The notes under the pieces are model-generated. The model did no database searches. It was given only the letters and a program-made list of their open reading frames with translations, and was not told the origin of the DNA. Source: Escallonia rubra (lineage: Eukaryota; Streptophyta; Magnoliopsida; Escalloniales; Escalloniaceae). Taken from it: a DNA stretch of 64,000 nt. Both the position numbers and the translations under genes were made by a program. The stretch spans positions 186,001 through 250,000 of the forward strand of contig JAVXUO010001871.1 in NCBI GenBank assembly GCA_033065855.1, given 5' to 3'. This document shows, one piece after another, positions 30,225 to 40,791 of the stretch (positions are counted from its first letter, which is position 1; every line of letters starts with the position of its first letter).

Positions 30225-33119
30225 ATGTTTCACCCTGATGGAAATATTAGGGAGGAGCAACCCTTAGATCTCAGATCATGCCTGTTACCCCTCAATGAAG
30301 GCTTAGTCAGGATCGCACGCGAAGGCAAAGACCACGTACTTCTGGGGAAATTCCAGGACACTAGATTCTTCTCCCAAAGCAAGATTCAGTCCCGTGTGGA
30401 TGAATGTTGGGCACTAGATGGCCCCGTCCGTGTCACCAAAGTTCCCAACGTCTTTCTCTTTGAATTTGACTCCGCCTCGGATGCTTACATTGTTCTCACG
30501 CATGGGCCATGGAATTTCTTTGGGGCACTTCTTCTCTTACAACCTTGGTATCCTCATGTGATTTACAAAACTGTTAAATTCCCAACTGCTGACTTGTGGA
30601 TGCAAGTCCATAATGTACCAAATGATTGCTATCACTACTACCTTGCGGAGAAAATTGGCCATGCTGCAGGCATCTTGCTCGCGATCGACTGGTCGGAGCG
30701 ACGTACCACATTCACAGATTACTTTCGCATCAAGATCCGGACCTACGTTGATGAACCTTTGCTCCCGGCTGTCTTCCTCCATCTCCTAGATGATATGGGT
30801 GTACAGCTGCTCCAATGCTCGTACGAGCGCGTCTTCACAGCATGTTACAGGTGTGGGAAAATAGGACATGAAAATACCAATTGTCGTTCATCCATCGCTG
30901 ATGTTATTGACTCCCTCACCAGGCGCACCGCCCATCTTCCTGGACCAAATCTGTATCCTACTTTCTTTGCGGAAGGCTATCCGTTATTCGCACGATCTAT
31001 GAGAGCTTTGCCAAATTCAGATTGGAATCGCACCTCGCGTATTGCTATATACCGCGATCATCTCGGGATACATCTCAATCAAACTTATGACGCCTTCTCG
31101 CCCAACCCAACCCCGCCGACAAGTGACGATGATATATATACAACGGCACCCAACTCTCCAGTTTCTGTCACGGGCGAAAATGCTGGAGAAAATATGTCCC
31201 CAGAACCACATTTTGAAGGGAATGCACATCAACAAGACATGGAGTATGAAGCAGCTTACAATCAAGTTCTGAATCAAGCACCTAATGTAGTCATCAATCC
31301 GAATAATCACTATGCAGAACTCATGGATGAAGAAATCTTTGCCGAAGATAATCCACATCCTAACGCCATTGAAAATCATGCACTAAACATGGCCGAACTA
31401 ATGGCCAATCTGGAACAAATTGAAGCAAACTTCGACGAAGAAGGTTGGAACGACGACAATATTTGGGAAGATGAACATGAAATCATTAACGATTTCGGTG
31501 AAGATGCAGACCCAGAAGAAATTAGCGTTATTGGCAGCCACAACAGTGACATACCGCCACCAGATGATTCAGAGGATGTTGATGTTTTTTTCTCACCGGA
31601 ATGTTCACCTGTAGCAATCGGGCAGGAAGATGAGATCCACGCGCCGGTAACACAGCCCATATCTGTAATCCTTTCTCTGACAAATGGGGAGTTGGTAAAT
31701 TCCATGACGACATGCCAACAACTTCTGAGCCCTTCACCTACCACATCTCCAATCTTACAAGGGGGCGAAATCTCTGGACCTCCATTTCTTCTACCAAAAT
31801 CTTCAGATGGGAGGCTGTCAGGAGTAGGAGCCGAAACAGGAAAATCCAATCTTGCTCAGATTTGCACACTTGAGAGCAATCCAGAGATATTTTCTCTAAA
31901 TCGTGAACCTGGTCCCTTCTCTTATTCGGGCCCCCCTCTCACCTTGCCAAGCCAGCCTTCCCTCAAATGCAAGCTGGCCCAGTTGATATTGGGCCTGTCC
32001 GAATCTGGACTTAACCTTTTAGCCCACAACATTGGTGCTGAAACAAACCCTCCTTTCTCTTACCCGGGCCAAGACAAAATCCCACAGCCCAATACCGACT
32101 CTAAAATCACCCCAGACTTGGTCGTGACCCAACAACACTCCTTCAGCCCAATCGTTGCCAGCCCAAGCTCTATTTCGAGCCTTAACAGAAGCTTAACTCT
32201 AAGCTTTCTTCACCCACCAGCAACCTTCTCTAGTAACCATCTTCTCCAGACTGCTGCCCCTCTCCATGTTCCACAGGAACCTCTTGCTCCAGAGATACCT
32301 CAACTTCATGAACATTATCTCCTTCTAAAACTCAAGCAGGACATTACCCTCAACATACATCAAGCTGCCTTTTCTTCCCAGAATTATGCAGTGACAATGG
32401 AGTATTCAGACCGTTCTTCTGTCACCGCCAATCAAACGGTGACACTCTTCAACCCGCCATCACATCATATGGTAAACGGAGGCACTATTTTCACCGCTCC
32501 TGACTTCGACGACATTTCTGATGGAGATTTGGACACTTATGAAGTTCCTGCACTTCAAGCGTCATGCGACATTTCTACGCTTCAAACCGGGGTCAAACGG
32601 GAAGGCCTGAAGTCTAAGGATAGTCTTGAAGAACCATCTGGAAAAAAGAGGAAACTCGATGGTTTTTGCACTGCCACTATATCTCCAGGTTCATTACCGT
32701 TTTTCAGCCGGTTTACCTTGTCTTTATTTATGTTACTGCATGTCTGTACTAAAAGGCAACACAAAAGGAAACGGAAGATCTTAGAATCTTGTAGTCTCTT
32801 GCTTCCTACCGCTCAAAAAAAACCGTGCCACACTTGGCATTGGGTTCCTCCTTTAACTCCTCCTTATCAACGTGAACCCTTTATCTCGGTTGTCAAACGT
32901 AGATGCACAGATCAACTGGTTTCTAATAGCCTTTTCCACCCCCCTAATATTCGGCTTACTTTAGAAATCATAGGTTCAGTAGTGACTTCTCTTAAGGGAA
33001 AGAAACGGTCACTTGCTCAACGTGATAATCCCTTCTGGTCGATAGACCTTTCATCCTTCAATAATCGCGCTTCTAGGGTTTCAGGTGTTGCCCCTTCGCA
33101 ACCCCTTCACCCTCAATGA
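30225..33119 (+). CDS. LINE ORF1 protein, DUF4283 and CCHC zinc knuckle
   Basis: This protein binds LINE RNA and packages it for target-primed reverse transcription. I take ATG 30225 (MFHPDGNIREEQPLDL) as the start, since the upstream in-frame codons contain no ATG; that gives 964 residues, long for the family. Residues about 25-170 match DUF4283 (LLGKFQDTRFFSQ, VFLFEFDSASDAYIVL, HGPWNFFGALLLLQPW, LWMQVHNVP). A knuckle CYRCGKIGHENTNC lies at about 206-219. The middle is acidic and Asn/Pro-rich, probably disordered, and a basic GKKRKLDG near residue 810 may direct nuclear import. Its stop TGA overlaps the ATG of ORF2 (ATGA), so ORF2 could be translated by termination-reinitiation. Confidence 0.93.
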   Translation: MFHPDGNIREEQPLDLRSCLLPLNEGLVRIAREGKDHVLLGKFQDTRFFSQSKIQSRVDECWALDGPVRVTKVPNVFLFEFDSASDAYIVLTHGPWNFFGALLLLQPWYPHVIYKTVKFPTADLWMQVHNVPNDCYHYYLAEKIGHAAGILLAIDWSERRTTFTDYFRIKIRTYVDEPLLPAVFLHLLDDMGVQLLQCSYERVFTACYRCGKIGHENTNCRSSIADVIDSLTRRTAHLPGPNLYPTFFAEGYPLFARSMRALPNSDWNRTSRIAIYRDHLGIHLNQTYDAFSPNPTPPTSDDDIYTTAPNSPVSVTGENAGENMSPEPHFEGNAHQQDMEYEAAYNQVLNQAPNVVINPNNHYAELMDEEIFAEDNPHPNAIENHALNMAELMANLEQIEANFDEEGWNDDNIWEDEHEIINDFGEDADPEEISVIGSHNSDIPPPDDSEDVDVFFSPECSPVAIGQEDEIHAPVTQPISVILSLTNGELVNSMTTCQQLLSPSPTTSPILQGGEISGPPFLLPKSSDGRLSGVGAETGKSNLAQICTLESNPEIFSLNREPGPFSYSGPPLTLPSQPSLKCKLAQLILGLSESGLNLLAHNIGAETNPPFSYPGQDKIPQPNTDSKITPDLVVTQQHSFSPIVASPSSISSLNRSLTLSFLHPPATFSSNHLLQTAAPLHVPQEPLAPEIPQLHEHYLLLKLKQDITLNIHQAAFSSQNYAVTMEYSDRSSVTANQTVTLFNPPSHHMVNGGTIFTAPDFDDISDGDLDTYEVPALQASCDISTLQTGVKREGLKSKDSLEEPSGKKRKLDGFCTATISPGSLPFFSRFTLSLFMLLHVCTKRQHKRKRKILESCSLLLPTAQKKPCHTWHWVPPLTPPYQREPFISVVKRRCTDQLVSNSLFHPPNIRLTLEIIGSVVTSLKGKKRSLAQRDNPFWSIDLSSFNNRASRVSGVAPSQPLHPQ

Positions 33120-36100
33120 AAGTTCTCAGCTGGAACTGTCGCGGGCTTGGCCAAGCACGCACAGTTCACGCAGCGACCAAAATGGCCCGTGAGCACAAGC
33201 CTTCATGTATTTTTCTTAACGAGACAAAAAAACCCGTCTCTTTCGTCAGTTCAAAATTTGCCAACTTAGGTTACTCTTCAGTCGCGGGGTTGGACTCCGG
33301 CGGAGTACTTGGTTCCAAAGGTGGTCTTTGGGTAGGTTGGACGGATGATGTTTCGGGTAAGGTGTACTGCGACAAGAATCTCATCCTCGTGGAATTTATT
33401 TCAAACTATAACCTTGCTTGGGTTGCCGGCTTCATCTATGGGCATCCTAATCTTTCCAAACGGCAACATACTTGGACTCATCTCTTATCTATCCTCTCTA
33501 GTATTCAGCTTCCCCTTGCGCTTATTGGCGATTTTAACCAAGTTCTGTGCACGGCCGACAAAACCGGGCCCAATTTCATGTCTATTCCCGGACATAATCA
33601 CCTCAACAACTTTATGCAACATCTTGGGCTTATTGACGTTAAGTGGATCGGTCCAGCTTTTACCTGGACCAATAACCATGATGGCCACTCTCGCACATAT
33701 GAATGGCTAGACAGATGTTGCGCTAACTCAAAGTGGTTGTCAACCTTTACTCATGCTTTTGTCAAGAATCTAGGCATTCAGTCATCAGATCACGCTCCTC
33801 TCCTTCTCGACAGTTCACCTGTTAATGCCTTCTACCCGCGTCCTTTTCGCTTTGAAGCAATGTGGCTCAAACATCATCAAGGAATGGAGGTGATCAGAAA
33901 TTCCTGGCAACTAAGAATTGACGGCTCCCCATTGTTTAAAGTGGTTTCTTTGGGCAAAGAAATGCTTAAAGCTTTAAAGGGTTGGAACAAGCACAGGTTT
34001 AGAGGCCTAGACTCTCAGATTAAGGAATCTATCCAACGGTTATCACATTTTCAATCTCTATTACCCAATCCAGATGTCCAAGTTTTGGAAAAATTAGAAA
34101 GAATGAAGTTGGACTGGCTTTTGGAATGTGAAGAGATATTTTGGGCACAGAAGTCTCGGATTAATTGGTTGAGGTTGGGAGACAGAAATACTAAGTTTTT
34201 TCATGCTTCGACTATGATTCGTAGAAACAAAAATAGAATCATCAGTATTCTAGACTCTGAAGGTGGCAGCCATACATCTCATTCGACTATAACTGATTGC
34301 TTCCTAAAACACTTTGCCAAGATTTTCAGTACCCAAGCCTCCTTGTCCGGGAGTATTCCTTCATGTACCAACGAAATCTCCAGACAGCTTGACCTTTCCC
34401 AAATCTCTACTTTAGCCCGTCCCTTCTCTGCCTCGGAGATCAAAACCGCCTTATTTCAAATAAAAGGCCTTAAAGCTCCAGGACCGGATGGTATCCCTGC
34501 TATTGTATACCAAAAATGCTGGCACTTTATGGCGAGACCTATCACCGCAGCGGCACTCTCTGTGCTTCGATCTGGTTTTATGCTGCGTGAAGCTAACAGC
34601 TCCTTCATAGTTCTCATCCCCAAATGTGTCAATCCTGTCAAGCCGGATGACTTCCGACCTATCTCTTTATGCAACACCATCTACAAGGTCATATCCAAAA
34701 CCATAGCAAATAGAATCAAACCCCTCTTAACTTCCCTTATCTCTGACTACCAAAATGCGTTTGTCCAAGGACGGCATATTAGTGACAATGTGCTGATAGC
34801 TCAAGAACTAACGAACAAAATCAGGCAACACAAGAAGGGTAAATCTTATTTGGGAGCCATCAAGATGGATATGAGCAAGGCCTTTGATCGGGTAGAATGG
34901 TCATTCCTTGAAGAAGTCCTTAAGAAATTCAAATTTCCTGGCCACTTTATCCGCCTTATTATGCAATGTGTATCCACTGCCTCTTACCAGGTTCTTATTA
35001 ATGGATCCCCTTCTAGAAGATTTTACCCATCGTGTGGCCTTAGGCAAGGAGACCCCCTGTCTCCGTATCTGTTCGTCTTGTGTGCTGAAGCTCTTTCATC
35101 CTCCCTCAACAATGCACAAGCTTCTGGACAAATCCCTGGGATACAAGCTGGGAGGAATAGCCCGCCTATCAATCATCTTTTCTTCGCTGACGATATTCTT
35201 ATTTTCACCAAAATGTCAACCAACAGCTGCTCTGCCCTTAAGGCAAAGCTGGACCACTATTGTGAGGCATCAGGACAAAAGATTAATTTTTCAAATTCGT
35301 CGCTCACGATGAGTCCAAACACTGAAGCAAACAGGGCCACAAATCTGGCGCAAGCGCTGGGATTACAAATCTCAAACTTGTTTGGCAACTATCTAGGCTG
35401 CACTCTTGATATTGTCACTGACAGACACCAATTCTTTCAGAACCTTGTGGGTAAAATTCAGTCGCGTTGTGCTGGGTGGAAAGGTGTCCTCCTGAATAAA
35501 GCAGGGCGCGCTACCCTCATCTCCTCTGTGCTTTCGGCATTACTAAACTACCACTTACAGATCTGTTTATTCCCCCAAAATATCTGCAACTCCATTAACT
35601 CCCTTCTGCGTAAGTTCTGGTGGGCAGGGCCGAACCGCACCTCTTCTATACATTGGATCAACTGGAAGGCCTTATGTGCACCCAAAACGTTGGGAGGACT
35701 CGGCTTCAAGGACATCCGGTTATCCAATCAAGCTTTGCTTGCCAAAACAAGCTGGAGAATTTTCAAAGCACCCGAGTGCCTCTTGGCAAAAGTTCTTAAA
35801 GGAAAATATTGTACCCGAACAAGTTTTAGTAATAGCCCCTCTTCAGGTAACTTCTCGTGGGGATGGCGAGGTATTTTAGCAGGACGTCACGTCATCACAT
35901 CGGGACTCAGGTGGCAGGTCGGAAATGGTTCAAGTATTTCAATTTGGAACGATGACTGGATCCCTCATAAAGAAACCCATCCCCTTACCATCACAAACTC
36001 CTCTCATCACCCTGCCTCAGTAGTGAAAGATCTCATTCAGAACAAAATTTGGAACACCTCCTTGATAGATGCCCTCTTCCCAGCTGACATTGCAACCAAG

Positions 36101-37165
36101 ATTCAAGCCATTCACCTGTCCCCCCACGAAATTGAGGATACCTTAGTATGGAGGTGTACTAATAATGGTGACTATACCGTTGCTTCAGCGTACAATATGC
36201 TATACCAACACAGTTCTGCGACTCATATTGTCCAACCATCGAGATCCGTTTCGCATCCTGTACTTTGGAAGAATATTTGGTCACTACCAATCCCTTCTAA
36301 ACTAATCTTCTTCATATGGCAGCTTTTATGGAATAGGCTCCCCTTATACTTCAACCTACATAAAATTCGAATCTCACCTTCTGACATGTGCCTTATCTGT
36401 CTAGATCAACCGGAAACAGTCGATCACATATTCTTCTCTTGCCAAGCGGTCAGATCCATATGGTTTGGGGGAATGACAGGTCTTCATAGTCAAACTGTAG
36501 GATCTTCCTTCACCGAATGGCTTTCAAATTGGATTACCAACCCCGCATGTCGCCGGTCTTTATTACCCAAATCCATTCAGATTATAGCCACCATTTGGTG
36601 CATTTGGATTCATAGAAATCATTTGATCTTCAGACAAACCCCCTTCCAGCCTATTCTTATCATCAATAATATTGCAACCTTAACCCAGAATATTGGTGCA
36701 ACGCTTATTCGACGCTGTTCACCCTCTACTCCCGCCATCAATAAAACAGCGCCTCTGATGGTTGCTTCACTCTCAGCTATCACTCCCGTCATCAACCGGT
36801 GCAATTGTGTGACAGTGAAACCTCTTAGAATGGTTATCGATGTCTGTTTCAATAAAGCCACACTGAAATCGGGTTTGGGGCTTTACTGTCTTACGGAAAA
36901 TGGCTTTCGATGCGGCTCAACAGCAATTTCTTTTTTAGCATCTGACGATTTGAATGCACTCTCTAAAGGCTTGCTTACATCTTCTTTATGGGCAAAGAAG
37001 CACAATCTCTTACATATTAAAATTCTCACTAACTCAAATTTTTTGCTTACTCAGCTCTCGGATATGGTGGAGATCCCTGATACCACCGCTCCTATTATGT
37101 ATGACTTTTGCTATATGCTATCAGACTTCCATCAGATCAGCTTTGACAGAGCTACGCCGTCTTAG
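33116..37165 (+). CDS. LINE ORF2 protein: endonuclease, reverse transcriptase, RNase H-like
   Basis: This 1349-residue enzyme would nick the target and copy LINE RNA. The apurinic-type endonuclease is at about 1-225: MKVLSWNCRGLG, the glutamate in LNETKKP, LIGDFNQVL, and SSDHAPLL at its end. All these catalytic residues are present. RT spans about 430-720: APGPDGIPAIVY, DDFRPISLCNTIYKVISK, KMDMSKAFDRVEW, GLRQGDPLSPYLFVL, and the catalytic FADD near 690. A zf-RVT segment follows at about 1060-1140 (CLICLDQPETVDHIFFSC). The C-terminus resembles RVT_3/RNase H (VIDVCFNKATLKSGLGLYC). The frame stops at TAG 37163 but stays open afterwards to TAA near 37251 (IKESRSLAAFACHARVTVF), so the original protein was probably about 29 residues longer. 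Confidence 0.95.
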   Translation: MKVLSWNCRGLGQARTVHAATKMAREHKPSCIFLNETKKPVSFVSSKFANLGYSSVAGLDSGGVLGSKGGLWVGWTDDVSGKVYCDKNLILVEFISNYNLAWVAGFIYGHPNLSKRQHTWTHLLSILSSIQLPLALIGDFNQVLCTADKTGPNFMSIPGHNHLNNFMQHLGLIDVKWIGPAFTWTNNHDGHSRTYEWLDRCCANSKWLSTFTHAFVKNLGIQSSDHAPLLLDSSPVNAFYPRPFRFEAMWLKHHQGMEVIRNSWQLRIDGSPLFKVVSLGKEMLKALKGWNKHRFRGLDSQIKESIQRLSHFQSLLPNPDVQVLEKLERMKLDWLLECEEIFWAQKSRINWLRLGDRNTKFFHASTMIRRNKNRIISILDSEGGSHTSHSTITDCFLKHFAKIFSTQASLSGSIPSCTNEISRQLDLSQISTLARPFSASEIKTALFQIKGLKAPGPDGIPAIVYQKCWHFMARPITAAALSVLRSGFMLREANSSFIVLIPKCVNPVKPDDFRPISLCNTIYKVISKTIANRIKPLLTSLISDYQNAFVQGRHISDNVLIAQELTNKIRQHKKGKSYLGAIKMDMSKAFDRVEWSFLEEVLKKFKFPGHFIRLIMQCVSTASYQVLINGSPSRRFYPSCGLRQGDPLSPYLFVLCAEALSSSLNNAQASGQIPGIQAGRNSPPINHLFFADDILIFTKMSTNSCSALKAKLDHYCEASGQKINFSNSSLTMSPNTEANRATNLAQALGLQISNLFGNYLGCTLDIVTDRHQFFQNLVGKIQSRCAGWKGVLLNKAGRATLISSVLSALLNYHLQICLFPQNICNSINSLLRKFWWAGPNRTSSIHWINWKALCAPKTLGGLGFKDIRLSNQALLAKTSWRIFKAPECLLAKVLKGKYCTRTSFSNSPSSGNFSWGWRGILAGRHVITSGLRWQVGNGSSISIWNDDWIPHKETHPLTITNSSHHPASVVKDLIQNKIWNTSLIDALFPADIATKIQAIHLSPHEIEDTLVWRCTNNGDYTVASAYNMLYQHSSATHIVQPSRSVSHPVLWKNIWSLPIPSKLIFFIWQLLWNRLPLYFNLHKIRISPSDMCLICLDQPETVDHIFFSCQAVRSIWFGGMTGLHSQTVGSSFTEWLSNWITNPACRRSLLPKSIQIIATIWCIWIHRNHLIFRQTPFQPILIINNIATLTQNIGATLIRRCSPSTPAINKTAPLMVASLSAITPVINRCNCVTVKPLRMVIDVCFNKATLKSGLGLYCLTENGFRCGSTAISFLASDDLNALSKGLLTSSLWAKKHNLLHIKILTNSNFLLTQLSDMVEIPDTTAPIMYDFCYMLSDFHQISFDRATPS

Positions 37166-37451
37166 ATTAAGGAATCCAGATCTCTAGCTGCTTTTGCCTG
37201 CCATGCACGTGTTACCGTCTTCCAAGACTGGGTGCATGATTTTTTGCCGTAACGAGATCTCTATTTCCATTTTGTGCGCGTGTCTTTTGCTTTATATATT
37301 ATTCCTAGCTCTGTTTGTAGCCCTTTTAACTTTGATCGAAGTGTAGCTCTATGTTTTCCTTGTCTGTAATCACCATGAGGTGCTAAACTCCTTTCATATA
37401 ATATGACATTCTACTTTATAACAAAAAAAAAAAAAAAACGTGAGGAAATAC

Positions 37452-37646
37452 TATTGAGAGAATAGTATTCCCATTTGAACATTACCACTTAACATGAGGG
37501 ATGATGTGTCATTTTGTGATTTGTGGTTAAAAAATTTGATGATGTGTCGATGATGTGTTTGCGCTTATGTGTTTAAAAATGCACTTATGTGTCGCACAAA
37601 GAAGCTATCGTTGCAATTTTTGCTTCGCCTATTATATATTATATAG
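37452..37646. other. Helitron 5' terminal region
   Basis: AT-rich sequence with repeated GATGATGTGTC words lies between the LINE target duplication and the Helitron 5' end. No gene is seen. Confidence 0.6.
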
Positions 37647-37647
37647 A

Positions 37648-38305
37648 TATGCTTTCTCTCCCTTTCAGAATCTTATCTCACATAGTTCGACAATGTTTGC
37701 TTGTATTGTGCATTGCAAATCTATTAGCTTGTTCTTCCATCACGGTCAATTTTTTTTAACTGCAACAATGCATTCTTCTTTTTATGTTTTGATTAAACTA
37801 TTAGCTGTTGCAAGCCCAATGTGTCGTATTTGTTTGAAAGTTAATCTAAAAAAAAATAAGATAAAATTCTCACTCAAATATCTATCTCTAGAATAGTGTA
37901 ACCCATATCTCCCCACTTCCTTCTATAGAAAACCAACTCCATTCCAGTACAGCACACTTGGGTCGAATTCCCCAGTTGCAGTCTAATATTCTACAACAAT
38001 CCTCCAAACCACAACTTATCTTTTACAGCAAGTGTCTTCTTCTTGTCTATAGCAATTGTCTTTCCTTGTCATCCACTCCAATTTATCTTGTTCATCGATA
38101 ATCCTCCAAACCGCCGAGTTCCCTTCACCTAAAGTACTCCACTTGCCCACTTTGTCAACGAACAATCCATCTTCTTCGTCTAACTCTCTCCAAACAAAGA
38201 AACTCTCGAATTCCTCTATTTTGTTTTACATCAAAATCTCCCTAACAGAGAACGATTGCCAAGACCATTTAGCTATTTGATCGGCGCAGACAAATATCAT
38301 TCAGC
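37648..38305. other. Leader-like sequence before the copia gag remnant
   Basis: The sequence is pyrimidine-rich (many CTCC/TTCC words) with no supported gene. By position it could be the LTR or leader of the copia remnant starting at about 38308, but neither LTR borders nor a primer-binding site are clear. Confidence 0.4.
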
Positions 38306-38880
38306 CATGGCCTCCAATAGTCAATTATCATCAAATCTAACCTAATTTAATTACAATCAAGCAGCAGAGAGAATCTTTGGGGGAGAGTCATATGATTTTT
38401 GGAGTATTCAAATAAAGACTTTGTTCGTCTCAGAAAGCTTACGGAATTTTGCACATAATAGGTGCGAGCAACTCACCGATTCCACTATGTGTGCGACATG
38501 GAGCAAAAACAAGAAGAAACAATATTACAAAAACCAGATAGAGGATGTGTATGTGTTGCTCAACCTTAGCAAGACCACTTTTCCAAGAAAACTAGGGATT
38601 TTAGCAAAATAAATTTAAGAGCTCCGACAAGATAATTTCTATGAAACTTCAGTCTTTATTGAATGATTTTGATATTCTACTGATGAAGGAAAGTGTATAT
38701 ATTCAAGCATTCTTTTCTCGTGTCTCTAATATAATTACTTAGTTTAGAAGATTGGAGACACAATTGAAGATAAGAAAATTATTCAAAAATTCTTAAGAAG
38801 CCTTCCTATGAAATTTGATCATGTTGTGACTGCTATCGAGGAATTTCAAATTTTGAATAAACTTACTCTAGTAGAATTAA
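38306..38880 (+). pseudogene. Ty1/copia gag, first part, cut by MULE-4
   Basis: From ATG 38308 the frame gives MASNSQLSSNL, then after frame breaks IFGGESYDFWSIQIKTLFVS, ESVYIQAFFSRVSNI and EEFQILNKLTLVEL, as in UBN2-type copia Gag. The coding line is interrupted at 38880 by MULE-4 and resumes at 48563 with MSFPEACEERMQLDQPIEQ when one copy of the target duplication is discounted. Stops make it non-functional. Confidence 0.85.
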
Positions 38881-39409
38881 GGGTTAATTTTACGCTACAC
38901 CATGTACTTAGGAATCAGTTGCACCCAGCACCCTAGGGTTTTAAAATTGGCACCCAGCACCAAAATTTTAAAAATCTTGGTTTTCGGCACCAAATGACGG
39001 TCAATATGACATTTGACCAAACGTCTGTTACTTTTTTAAGGACAAAATTGTCAGTTTGCTTATTGTGTCCAAGGCATCATCCCTGTGGCATCTACATGGT
39101 GTCCATGTGGCATCTATGCGCCATCCAATTCAACCAGAGAAAGCCCAATATAATTCGCAGACCAAAACTCAACCACCGCCGGCAGACCAAGATCAACGCC
39201 GCAACCCCACCAAACCACTGTCAATGCCACCATTTGTAAACACCACCAAACCACGGTCAACGCAACATCACACTCATCAACACCATTCCCCAATCACACC
39301 CACACTAATACCACCGTTAAACATCAGATCAAACAAATTAGATAGAAAATTCATGATTAAAAACCAAAACTTTCTGCTGTTGACCCACTACAAGAAATTT
39401 GCCATTTAG

Positions 39410-40000
39410 CGACGAACATGATTCGTCGAGGAAGGTCTCATATTCGTCAAGAAATACATACATTGACGAAAAAAATTCGTCACGAAGTTCGTCAAAGACT
39501 CGCCGTCAAGAAATGTATTTTTTGACGAATATATGTGTTCGTCAATAAAAAGCATATTTATTGACGATTTTTTATTTCGTCAAGGAATGTTTGATATTTA
39601 ACGACGAACTATTTCGTCGAAATAGCTTGCTCGAATTTGTCTCTAGATGTTCAAGTTCGTCAAGAATGGGTTACTTTTTCGACGAACTTGGGTTCGTCAA
39701 CAAATGATTCATCATCACTATTTTCTCTTGACATCTTGACTTCGTCGATAATGATGGCATTTGTTGACGAACTCAAATTCGTCACAAAAATCTTGATCCT
39801 CACAATTCTTCCTTGACATATTGGCTTCGTCGATAATGGTGACATTTGTTGAGTAAAACCTTACTCGTCACAATTTTTTTCTCGACATCTTGGCTTTGTC
39901 GTTGAAAACTACATTCAACGACGAAAGAGTTTGTCATTACTTGTTGCCCTTTTAACGACGAATACTTTGGTCTTTGATGAGCATCCAACTCTAAAGACAA
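39410..40000. repeat. CACTA left subterminal repeats
   Basis: About twenty TTCGTC or GACGAA hexamers occur in both orientations, often as TTGACGAA. They mirror those at 47540-47790. Confidence 0.9.
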
Positions 40001-40791
40001 ATAATAGAAAGATTTTATTTAACGACAAAGAATAGAAAGATTTTATTTAACGACAAATAATAGAAAGATTTAGCGACAAATAATAAAAAAAGTCTTCATC
40101 TAATATATAAAACTAATGCTATCCATTACAAAGATTTAGTTGGTTACAACATGAGAACATAAGTACGTAGCAAAAAAGCTTGACATATATCCTAAGTACA
40201 AATTAGCACCATACAAACACAATGCCTATGATGATGCAAATGCAACCATCCTAGTGGTTGGTGACGCAAAATATATCGACCACTTGCTTCATATCATGTC
40301 CAGAGATGATCTGTATATCGCATCCGAGAACACCGCAACTAAAAGACCAATATTTGCAAGCCTGCATTAAAAATGAAAAGAGGAATAGAAGTATTCATGT
40401 TAAGATGTTGCTCAAACCTATCCATACTCCATGCAATCCACCACCATCAATTACATCTTTTTATTTACCACAAACGAGCAGTCGTGCACACGCAATGCGT
40501 TTGCGTGTCATTCATCGTTAGCTCATAGATATGACATCACAAAAATAAAGGGAGTCTATATAAATTTACATATCATACATAATGGCCTTCAACTTAGGAA
40601 GTAGAAACATCCTTGCACATATAAACATGCTATCATATATATCACGCGTATTAATATGAAATCACACCTTAAAAACCCAATTTTCACAAAAGTTGCGTGT
40701 ACGACAGTTCGTTATATATGAAATCAACCCCACACACCCCTACACCTTATAATTAAATCAACCACCAGATATCCAGTTGTACGTGGCATAG

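Larger units (their letters stand above)
29924..37451 (+). mobile_element. Full-length L1-type LINE with both ORFs open
   Basis: The element is 29939-37436. It is flanked by a perfect 15-bp duplication AACGTGAGGAAATAC (29924-29938 and 37437-37451) and ends in a poly-A tract from 37423. It contains an ORF1 with DUF4283 and a CCHC knuckle and an ORF2 with endonuclease, reverse transcriptase, zf-RVT and RNase H-like domains, in the order of plant L1 elements. A full-length 5' region, perfect duplications and two open frames totalling about 6.9 kb point to recent insertion. It interrupts the Helitron. Confidence 0.97.
24136..37647 (-). mobile_element. Helitron, both termini visible, split by a LINE
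   Basis: On the minus strand the 3' end is a hairpin with arms AACCCGAGC and GCTCGGGTT followed by CTTGTG and the terminal CTAG (24136-24139), with T next outside. The 5' end reads TCTATATAATATATAATAGG from 37647, preceded by A. This matches plant Helitron rules: TC start, hairpin near a CTAG end, insertion between A and T, no target duplication. Removing the LINE and one of its duplications leaves about 6.0 kb. It encodes only part of the Rep-helicase protein, so it is non-autonomous. Confidence 0.82.

Noticed and set aside
31376-31849. Reverse-strand frames inside LINE ORF1 and ORF2
   Set aside because: Shadows of the long LINE frames.
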